From: an uncultured Acidobacteriaceae bacterium
GTDB taxonomy: Bacteria > Acidobacteriota > Terriglobia > Terriglobales > Acidobacteriaceae
NCBI GenBank assembly: GCA_937879855.1
Contig: CALFMO010000041.1
Location: 1-64,000 of the forward strand
DNA length: 64,000 nucleotides
Direction: 5' to 3'
Of the stretch, positions 1 to 6,573 are shown in pieces. The notes under the pieces were generated by a model. The model made no database searches, was not told the DNA's origin, and worked only from the letters and a program-made list of their open reading frames with translations. Numbering within the stretch: the stretch's first letter is position 1; every line of letters starts with the position of its first letter. A program made the translations under genes and the position numbers.

Positions 1-1
1 T

Positions 2-172
2 TGGCGGGAAGCGGGATGTCGGCGAAGCGGCGCAGCAGTCGCTCGCGGATCTTCCAAGCGCCCCAACTGGGATGCTCTGGGGCATGCATCCGTGCAGACG
101 ACGGAACGCTATCTCGGCTGCAAGCAGAATCTCGGACATCCAGTAAACGATCTGTTTTACCTCGGAAAGGAC
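2..172 (+). pseudogene. Tyrosine recombinase (phage-type integrase), C-terminal remnant
   Basis: The reading frame starting at base 2 contains LGHASVQTTERYLG followed by KQNLGHPVNDLF. This is the end of a tyrosine recombinase catalytic domain: the LGH histidine and the nucleophilic tyrosine in TTERYLG. Residues upstream of the LGH do not match the expected helix with its HxLR motif, so the copy is either cut by the window edge or already decayed. The frame stays open past the integrase end until about 451, but that tail shows no family resemblance. Integrase identity is fairly safe; intactness is not. Confidence 0.55.
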
Positions 173-278
173 GGGCAGCCGCATGAAGACGATGCTCAAT
201 CTGCCTCAGTGAAATCCTCCGACCCTGTAGAAAAGACATCTGGGCAAGGAATAGAATGCCGCCACGGAGGATCGGAAC

Positions 279-656
279 ATGACCAGTCCGTCTGCGACAC
301 CCGAGCGCTATCCTTACCAGAACGAACCGATATGGTCGAAGTCAGAAAAGGCCATCGCCCGCAAAGCCTTCGACGCTGCTCTGAAGCGGGAGCTTCACGA
401 GCTGATGCAGGAAACAAAAAAGATGGCCAGCCATATCAACAAACCAGATGATCTGTGGGACTTGGAACAGTACCTTACCGAACGCCGTAAAGACATCAAC
501 CGCAAATACGACCCTCGTGGTTCGCGACTTAAAGACGTGTTGGGGAGACTCTTGTACGAAAATCGGCTCGGTGAGGATGATCTGCGTGGATTGCGGGAAG
601 AGAAGATGAAATCAATCCATTCTTTCCCCCGGTTTCTCAGACACGACGCAGCCTGA
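279..656 (+). CDS. Conserved hypothetical protein (125 aa), highly charged
   Basis: A 125-residue protein rich in Lys, Arg and Glu, predicted all-helical, with no signal peptide or membrane segment. The start is an ATG with a good ribosome binding site (GGAGGA, 8 bases upstream). The core, with segments such as EKAIARKAFDAALKREL and LLYENRLGEDDLRGLREEK, resembles a hypothetical protein I recall from acidobacterial genomes, often near mobile elements. It follows the integrase remnant directly. Function is unknown. The helical charged composition would suit a small nucleic-acid or protein binder, but that is only an impression. Confidence 0.75.
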   Translation: MTSPSATPERYPYQNEPIWSKSEKAIARKAFDAALKRELHELMQETKKMASHINKPDDLWDLEQYLTERRKDINRKYDPRGSRLKDVLGRLLYENRLGEDDLRGLREEKMKSIHSFPRFLRHDAA

Positions 657-668
657 TCTGCACTCTGA

Positions 669-800
669 GCGCTATCGCCTGATTACAGAAGTTACGAAAC
701 TTCGCACGCAGACACCCTATAATGCTCTGACTTTTGCAGCTTCGCGTACTCGGTTTTGGCTTGCTTCAGGATGGGGATGTCGGGATCGGCATCCTGCCGC
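669..800 (-). pseudogene. Fossil 3' end of a kinase-2-like TPR kinase gene
   Basis: On the minus strand this stretch encodes DADPDIPILKQAKTEYAKLQ. It aligns with the last residues of the kinase at 6574-9435 (DAEPDIPVLKEAKAEYAKLQ). The stop codon of the intact gene is lost here. Beyond it, 669-694 (GCGCTATCGCCTGATTACAG...) is nearly the same as 6510-6535, the sequence just downstream of kinase 2. The fragment lies beyond the true stop of kinase 1 and cannot be part of it. It is the leftover of a paralogue's tail and flank, pointing to recombination between duplicated kinase genes. Confidence 0.7.
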
Positions 801-827
801 AGCGGAGAGAAGCTTGGATGGCCGTCG

Positions 828-3227
828 CTACTGTGGGAGTCCAACTTCGCGCACCAGCTCAGCAAACCGCGGATCGGAATGCAGCGGATCAAGTTGGAAA
901 TACGTTTTCAAACACATCATCATCCGATCACGCTCCTGATACGCGATACTCAGCCAGCGGAAAGCTTGATCCTTATCCCCCAAATCTGCGTAGAGGGCAG
1001 CAATCATGAAGGGAGACACGTTCAGGGAATAGTAGCCGTTCTTTCTTTGCACTTGAAGGCTGTCAATGCCGTTGGTGAGAGCACCTCTCCAGCCCGCTGA
1101 ATGAAACCCTTTTTCCATCGCGGAAGCGAATTCCGATTCATTCTTGTTCCCAGAAAGTTGGCCAAAGATTTTCCATTCCTCGATTGTCTGCGGGTACATG
1201 CGCTTTCCCCAATATGCGAAGGCTAAGCAAAAGTGCGCCACGGCAAATGTCGGGTTCTCATTGGCCAACTTCTTGCAAGTGGCGATGCCTTCGTCGTACT
1301 GTCGTGCCAGGTTATGAACGTCCCCGACATTGAAGGTGATGATAGGTGACAGCGGATCGAGTTGCCGAGCCCGTTTGGCCTCGGCAAAGGCTTCCTGCTC
1401 CCTGCCGCCGATCATGCCAAGATTCAACGCGTACCACTGATGTGCCGTGGCATCGTCGGGGTCGAGTTCAAATGCCTTCTTGAACTCAGCCTCACCTCCA
1501 GCGAAGTCCCAGTGGTTCATCGCATTATTGCCCAGAACGGAATGGGGATGGGCCAGTGTCGGGTCCAACTCTAATGCCCTGTGGGCCGCGGCGTCCGACT
1601 TCGGAAAATCTTCGCTGGGAGTGCCACCACCATTGGCGGCCAATACGAGATAGGCATCGGCCAGCCCAGAATATGGTAACGCGTAGCCCGGATCTTTGGC
1701 GATAGCTTGATTGAAGTAAGAAATTGCCGTGGCAACGTCGGAAGGAGTCCGCTTATTCCACGCGTAAAGCCCTTTCAAGTACAACTCATAGGCCTCCGGA
1801 TTTCGTGTTCCTTGTTTGGTTACTTGCTGTATCTCTGAAGTGCTAAGTGTGGAACGCAACTTTGCTGCGAGATCACCCGCAATCTGTTGCTGTAAAGAGA
1901 TGATGTCCGCGCTCTTGGCGCTGTAGTGCTGTCCCCAGACTACGGTGCTGTCTCGAACATCGGTAAGCTCAGCACTCACTTCGATGCTGTCACCCCGTGG
2001 CACCAGTCGCCCGCTCACCAGCGCCGACACGCCCAAGTCGTTGCCGGCTTTTGGCACATCAACATCTTTACCTTTGTAGCGGAAGACCGAATTGCGGGAC
2101 TTCACCTTCAGCCGAGGTACGTGGGCGAGGTTGTCGATCAATGATTCGGTGATGCCGTCGCCGAGATAGTCGGTATTCGCGTCCCCGCCACCATTTGTGA
2201 ACGGCAGCACAGCAATGGAATCAATCTCGACTGCCCTGGCAGATCGCAGATACCACGTACCAACCGCCGCCAGCCCGATGGCGGCGATGCAGGCCACTAT
2301 GACAACCCGGAGCTTGCGACGTTGAAACGTCGTGTCAGGCGACGTTGGTGTGGCAGCGATCTTGCCGCTTTCAGTGTCACGCTTCAGCCGTTTCAGATCG
2401 GCTCGAAGCTCAGCGGCAGACTGGCAGCGAACGTCGCGATTTTTCTCCAGAGTCTTGTAGATGATCTCTTCCAGCTTGACCGGGGTGTCAGGGTTTAATC
2501 GAACTGGAAGTACAGGTTCTCGATTCAAGATCGAATCAAACGTAGCACCAGTTGTGTCACCTCGGAAGGGCAGCGTTCCGGTACACATCTCATACAGCAC
2601 CGCGCCGAACGAGAACAGGTCAGTGCGAGCGTCGAGTTCTTTCCCCCGCACTTGCTCGGGCGACATATAGGCGACAGTGCCAAGCGCCGAGCCGGGGCTG
2701 GTGAGATGTTCCGCGGATTCGATGGTCGGGGCGCTCAAGCCAACACTCTCCGGTTTCAACGTGACTTTCGCTAGCCCGAAATCGAGAATCTTCGCCTGCC
2801 CTCTGTTTGTCACGATGATGTTCGCAGGCTTGATGTCCCGGTGGATGATTCCTTTGGAGTGTGCTGCATCCAACGCATCTGCGATCTGGATGCCCAAATC
2901 AAGAACGGTGTCGGTCTCCATCGGCTTGCCCCCGATGTGGTGCTTCAGCGTCACGCCTTCGAGATACTCCATCACGATGAAGGTCTGCCCCTCGTGCTTG
3001 CCGATTTCGTAGATGGTGCAGATGTTGGGATGGTTGAGGGCAGAGGCGGCACGCGCCTCGCGACGGAATCGTTCGAGCGCCTGCGAGTCCTGGGCTAATT
3101 CTTCGGGCAGGAACTTCAGGGCGACGAACCGACCAAGTTCGGTGTCCTCAGCCTTGTAGACGACACCCATCCCGCCCCCACCCAATTTGTCAATAATGTG
3201 GTAGTGCGAGACGGTCTGGTCGATCAT
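828..3227 (-). CDS. Membrane Ser/Thr protein kinase with TolB-like and TPR sensor half
   Basis: A Hanks-type kinase of 799 aa. The kinase domain spans roughly residues 9-275: glycine loop LGGGGMGVVY (15-24), Lys38, catalytic HRDIKPAN (Asp131), DFG at 149-151, and the SPEQ activation segment. One membrane helix follows at about 306-327, so the rest faces the periplasm. Residues about 335-440 resemble the TolB N-terminal/FlgO-like domain often found in such kinases (IAVLPFTN, YLGDGITESLIDNL). TPR repeats then run to the end (VGLPQ). All catalytic residues are present, so it should be active. The ligand is unknown. Its kinase half is very close to that of the gene at 6574-9435, while the sensor half is unrelated. 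Confidence 0.93.
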   Translation of the reverse strand: MIDQTVSHYHIIDKLGGGGMGVVYKAEDTELGRFVALKFLPEELAQDSQALERFRREARAASALNHPNICTIYEIGKHEGQTFIVMEYLEGVTLKHHIGGKPMETDTVLDLGIQIADALDAAHSKGIIHRDIKPANIIVTNRGQAKILDFGLAKVTLKPESVGLSAPTIESAEHLTSPGSALGTVAYMSPEQVRGKELDARTDLFSFGAVLYEMCTGTLPFRGDTTGATFDSILNREPVLPVRLNPDTPVKLEEIIYKTLEKNRDVRCQSAAELRADLKRLKRDTESGKIAATPTSPDTTFQRRKLRVVIVACIAAIGLAAVGTWYLRSARAVEIDSIAVLPFTNGGGDANTDYLGDGITESLIDNLAHVPRLKVKSRNSVFRYKGKDVDVPKAGNDLGVSALVSGRLVPRGDSIEVSAELTDVRDSTVVWGQHYSAKSADIISLQQQIAGDLAAKLRSTLSTSEIQQVTKQGTRNPEAYELYLKGLYAWNKRTPSDVATAISYFNQAIAKDPGYALPYSGLADAYLVLAANGGGTPSEDFPKSDAAAHRALELDPTLAHPHSVLGNNAMNHWDFAGGEAEFKKAFELDPDDATAHQWYALNLGMIGGREQEAFAEAKRARQLDPLSPIITFNVGDVHNLARQYDEGIATCKKLANENPTFAVAHFCLAFAYWGKRMYPQTIEEWKIFGQLSGNKNESEFASAMEKGFHSAGWRGALTNGIDSLQVQRKNGYYSLNVSPFMIAALYADLGDKDQAFRWLSIAYQERDRMMMCLKTYFQLDPLHSDPRFAELVREVGLPQ

Positions 3228-3257
3228 GAGTGGGCGGGCGCGAAAAGCTTGCGGCTA

Positions 3258-3286
3258 ATCTTATGGTTGGGCGGACGACAAGTCAA
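3258..3286 (-). promoter_or_regulatory. Sigma70-type promoter of kinase 1
   Basis: On the minus strand TTGACT (3281-3286) and TAAGAT (3258-3263) are separated by exactly 17 bases. The -10 box ends 30 bases before the ATG. The same two hexamers with the same spacing stand before kinase 2 (9445-9473). Confidence 0.65.
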
Positions 3287-3328
3287 TCAAGACAAACAAG
3301 TTGACGATGTTCCGCACGGCTCAGTTGT

Positions 3329-3350
3329 TGAAACATCCCCATAGCATTCA
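3329..3350 (-). promoter_or_regulatory. Conserved 22-bp upstream element, copy 1
   Basis: The plus-strand sequence begins TGAAACATCCCCATAGCA and ends TTCA. It differs at one position from 9516-9537, and both copies start 43 bases beyond the -35 box of a kinase promoter. The 42 bases between element and -35 box are otherwise diverged. It looks like an activator site (inference). Confidence 0.5.
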
Positions 3351-3705
3351 GAATCGGCTTTGCGGCACAAAGCGTGTAATGTGATAGCAACAGTTGAGTT
3401 CCGGTTTGCCCGTCAACCACCAGTCACTGATCGCTCTCTAGGCGCGCTTTTTCATATGGGGTTCTTATCCAGAAAGCATGTTTTTCCAGTAAACTGCGCG
3501 CACATTGGCGTCTCTAAGCCCAGACGATCGCCAGCAAAACTTCCGTAACTAGCGTCCCATTTTCATCATGTGTCACGATCCAAAATAACTAGCTGTTCGC
3601 CGGATCGATTCAGCCACTCGAGTAACGTCGTCATTTTGATTAACCCCTAATCAAGCCTGTTGCGTGATGCAACCTAGGAAGCTAGCTGACTGAGGCACGG
3701 AGCTT
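3351..3705. other. Intergenic region with two palindromes before the next gene
   Basis: No convincing gene. Two back-to-back inverted repeats lie just upstream of the secreted-protein gene: TTGATTA-ACCCC-TAATCAA (3636-3654) and GTTGC-GTGAT-GCAAC (3659-3673). Their position about 35-70 bases ahead of the first possible start codon suits an operator, but no regulator can be named. Confidence 0.4.
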
Positions 3706-4932
3706 ATGCTGGGAGATGATTGTAAAACTCTCGCGGTGTTGTCCAAACGACTTGGGGCTGGGAGCTTTTTGAGCCACAGCTCATTGGGCGATGCTCCGAA
3801 ATCTAGTCAGCCAATTCGAAACTCGTGTGTTCTTTTACTCCGGTTTCGCTTCATCGCGATCATGCTCTTGGCTGTCGCCCCTTCTCTCGGAGCGCAACGG
3901 CACGCAGATCTTACCCCGCTGAAGGTGGTGGAAGTGAAACAACTAGACGGCGAAATTTTGAGTTACCGCCACCTGGCAGGTACGACCGTTGTGCAGATGC
4001 GGGGCAGCCGTCTGGCGCCGCAGGCCAGCATACGCGTGAATGTCGGTACCCGCCCCGGCTTTGTCAAGCTCGACATCAATCGTGCCAGCATCTCCGGTCT
4101 TGAGCCCGCGTACCGCTTGGGAAAGGATTTTCTCACCTACGTCCTGTGGTCGGTCTCGATGGATGGCCGAGCATCGAACCTCGGCGAGATTACCTTCAAG
4201 GATGACCGGCCGATGAATATGAACGTCACCACTACGTATCAGACGTTCTGGCTAATGGTCACTGCCGAGCCATATTACGCCGTCGATGAGCCCAGCCCGA
4301 TGTTGGTGCTCTACAGCGCAGGTGTGGCCGCTCGTAAACAGACGAAGAAGAAGGCTCTAAACGTAGGCAGCAAACTCTTTTACTTTACCCACTACACCAC
4401 CTACGACACTGCGGCCGGCACCGCAGCCGAGGCTACACCAAACGAGCTTTTACAGGCGCGCAAGGCAATCGATCTCGCCTCCGGTTCCGGAATCCTCGCC
4501 GCTAAACGGCAAGGCACGGAACTCGAACAGCAATACATTCGTCAGGCGCTGTTGCAGGCCAGGGATTTTCTGGCCCGCGCGGAAGATGCTTATAAGAAGG
4601 ATGCCCGCAACCGTGACGTGATCCAGTTCGCCCGCACCGCCGCCCAGACCGCCGAGGATGCGCGTTCGCTCGCGCTTGACGAGGCCCGCGACCAGCGTGT
4701 GCGTCAAGCCGATAAGCTGGAACAAGAGGTTACACAGCTCCGCCAGAACACGGCGCAACCCGCTCCCGAGGAGCCGCAGGCCGGGCGCGAAGTGGACCCG
4801 GATCCAGAGTCAGCTCCCGCGCCTTCACTCCCCGCGCGGCTCGCGAGCGTTGCTCGACAGCCGGCCATGTGGTTCGCACTGCTCGGTTGGGGCGTGGCCG
4901 TCGTCCTGCTCTTCCGCCGGCGATTCGTCTAG
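3706..4932 (+). CDS. Exported, C-terminally membrane-anchored protein with coiled coil
   Basis: A 408-aa frame of unknown function. A hydrophobic stretch ending MLLAVAPSLGAQ at about residues 48-64 looks like a signal peptide, so the true start is probably well inside the annotated N-terminus; no clear ribosome binding site settles this. A beta-rich globular part follows. Residues about 245-345 are helical and rich in Ala, Glu, Gln and Arg, probably coiled coil. A Pro-rich linker leads to a C-terminal membrane helix (MWFALLGWGVAVVLLF) with a basic end. The diguanylate cyclase gene starts 8 bases after its stop, so the two form an operon. It could be the periplasmic sensing partner of that cyclase (inference). 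Confidence 0.75.
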   Translation: MLGDDCKTLAVLSKRLGAGSFLSHSSLGDAPKSSQPIRNSCVLLLRFRFIAIMLLAVAPSLGAQRHADLTPLKVVEVKQLDGEILSYRHLAGTTVVQMRGSRLAPQASIRVNVGTRPGFVKLDINRASISGLEPAYRLGKDFLTYVLWSVSMDGRASNLGEITFKDDRPMNMNVTTTYQTFWLMVTAEPYYAVDEPSPMLVLYSAGVAARKQTKKKALNVGSKLFYFTHYTTYDTAAGTAAEATPNELLQARKAIDLASGSGILAAKRQGTELEQQYIRQALLQARDFLARAEDAYKKDARNRDVIQFARTAAQTAEDARSLALDEARDQRVRQADKLEQEVTQLRQNTAQPAPEEPQAGREVDPDPESAPAPSLPARLASVARQPAMWFALLGWGVAVVLLFRRRFV

Positions 4933-4939
4933 CAGGGAG

Positions 4940-6229
4940 ATGCCGATGAGCACACTTCGCTCGCTCGCTAACATGCTCCTACCCTGGAGCCTGCTACTGC
5001 TTGCCGCCTGGGCCGTGCAGAAAGAAGAAGTAGTGCGGGCGGCCACCTCTCCATACGCCATCTATTTCTTTTACGCCGTCCTGGTGGGTGCGCTGCTCGA
5101 GAGTTGGTACCACGACCAATCGCGCATGCTATCGGTCGCCCTTGCGATCGGCCTGTCGGTATGGGGCTGGCGAACCCTTTCCGTAGAGGCTCATTTGGCG
5201 CGTCTCGCAATTCTCTTTCTCCTGCCCTTGAACTTTGTGCTATTCGAATGGCTCGGTGATGGCGGAACGCTGAGCTTGAACGGCGTATTCAGCCTGGCGC
5301 TGCTCGGCGCTCAGGTCCTCGTCGTTGAGTGGTTGAGTTCCGCGAGGCCTGCACCGGTGCGCACGTTTCTCTACTGGGGCGAACCATCGTCAGGAGCGGG
5401 ATGGACCTGGCTCCCCCGTACGGAAACGCTCTCGTTCTCTATAGCGCTACTCGTCCTGCTCTGGCTAGCGTTTCGCCGCCAAACTAAAGTCCAACATGCC
5501 CTGCCTTGGATACTCGTCGCCGTTTTCCTGGCATTTAACCAGCGAGGCGGACCCGAGTCACTATTCTTCTATGCGGGCGCAGCTGGTCTCATCCTAGTCG
5601 TCGCGGTGCTCGAGCACGGCTATCACCTCGCCTCGCGCGATGAGTTGACCGGCCTTCTCGGTAGGCGCGCCTTTAACCGCGTGATCGAGCAACTCGGGGG
5701 CCGGTACGCCATCGCGATGTGCGATATCGACCAGTTCAAGCAATTCAATGATCTCCATGGCCACGAAGGCGGTGACCAGGTGCTGAAGATGGTGGCTTCT
5801 ATGATCGCCGAGGTCGATGGTGGTGGGCAGGCCTTTCGCTACGGTGGCGAAGAGTTCGCCATCGTCTTCGCTGGCTGCTCTGCCAAGGACGCCGAGCTTC
5901 GCCTCGAGACGCTACGCCAGGAAATAGCCAACCGCCGCTTCGTCTTGCGCGGCCCCAATCGTCCCGAAAGCACGCCCAGGCGACAACCGCCTACGGCGGC
6001 CCAAGGCGGCCGAAGCGCGCATCCGGCCCCCCCTACGCGCGACATTGTTGGGGTGGTGATAACGATCAGCATTGGCGTTGCCGAGCGGTCCAAACGACGC
6101 TCCACGCCCGAACTCGTGCTCGAAGCAGCCGACAGAGCGCTCTATGACGCAAAAAAATCCGGGCGTAACTGCGTCAAGCTGGATGCTGATTCATCATCGC
6201 CGGCGCTTCTGCGTCTGGAAGGCTTATAA
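4940..6229 (+). CDS. Membrane-bound diguanylate cyclase (GGDEF)
   Basis: Synthesises the second messenger c-di-GMP from two GTP (family knowledge). The N-terminal 225 residues carry about six to seven membrane helices. The GGDEF domain starts at DELTGLLGRRAF (about 234), with metal-binding Asp in CDIDQFKQFND (262-272) and an intact GGEEF at 302-306. No RxxD inhibitory site stands before GGEEF, so product feedback may be weak. A Pro/Arg-rich insert of about 35 residues interrupts the domain before ITISIGVAE. The frame extends further upstream, but the ATG at 4940 follows the preceding stop by 8 bases with AGGGAG nearby. A second ATG at 4946 is possible. Confidence 0.9.
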   Translation: MPMSTLRSLANMLLPWSLLLLAAWAVQKEEVVRAATSPYAIYFFYAVLVGALLESWYHDQSRMLSVALAIGLSVWGWRTLSVEAHLARLAILFLLPLNFVLFEWLGDGGTLSLNGVFSLALLGAQVLVVEWLSSARPAPVRTFLYWGEPSSGAGWTWLPRTETLSFSIALLVLLWLAFRRQTKVQHALPWILVAVFLAFNQRGGPESLFFYAGAAGLILVVAVLEHGYHLASRDELTGLLGRRAFNRVIEQLGGRYAIAMCDIDQFKQFNDLHGHEGGDQVLKMVASMIAEVDGGGQAFRYGGEEFAIVFAGCSAKDAELRLETLRQEIANRRFVLRGPNRPESTPRRQPPTAAQGGRSAHPAPPTRDIVGVVITISIGVAERSKRRSTPELVLEAADRALYDAKKSGRNCVKLDADSSSPALLRLEGL

Positions 6230-6573
6230 GTTTCTGAACGGAAGGGGAATTACTGAACGCTGCACTCCGCCCAAACATCTCCCAAACACGCCCGGAATGC
6301 AGAGAGCCACCTCGTCCGGGTTCTTCAGGATGACACTCTGTAGATGCGACCACGACTTTGCTGCTTGGTGGCAAAGCAGACATAATGACTTCTGAGGGTT
6401 GGCGTTCATTGTTGGCGGACAGTCGGCCAACCGGAAGTAATCCAAGCCGCCAGCAATCGTCTCAACTGGCGATAAATCGCCATAGCGCTCACTGATCAGC
6501 GGTCAAAACGCGCTATCGCCTGCTTACAACAGTTAGCGCTGCAGAGCAAGAGACGAGGAAAGACTTTTTACTG
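6230..6573. other. Convergent intergenic region
   Basis: Lies between the ends of the cyclase gene and kinase 2. No gene seen. Bases 6510-6535 are the second copy of the block found at 669-694 and appear to be an ancestral flank of the duplicated kinase genes. No clear hairpin-plus-T-run terminator was found. Confidence 0.4.

Noticed and set aside
3360..3548. 62-codon open frame between kinase 1 and the exported-protein gene
   Set aside because: No ribosome binding site, unusual composition and no recognisable features. It overlaps the probable regulatory region.
4658..4939. N-terminal extension of the diguanylate cyclase into the preceding gene
   Set aside because: It overlaps the well-supported upstream gene in another frame, has no protein-like sequence, and the ATG at 4940 is properly placed after the upstream stop.
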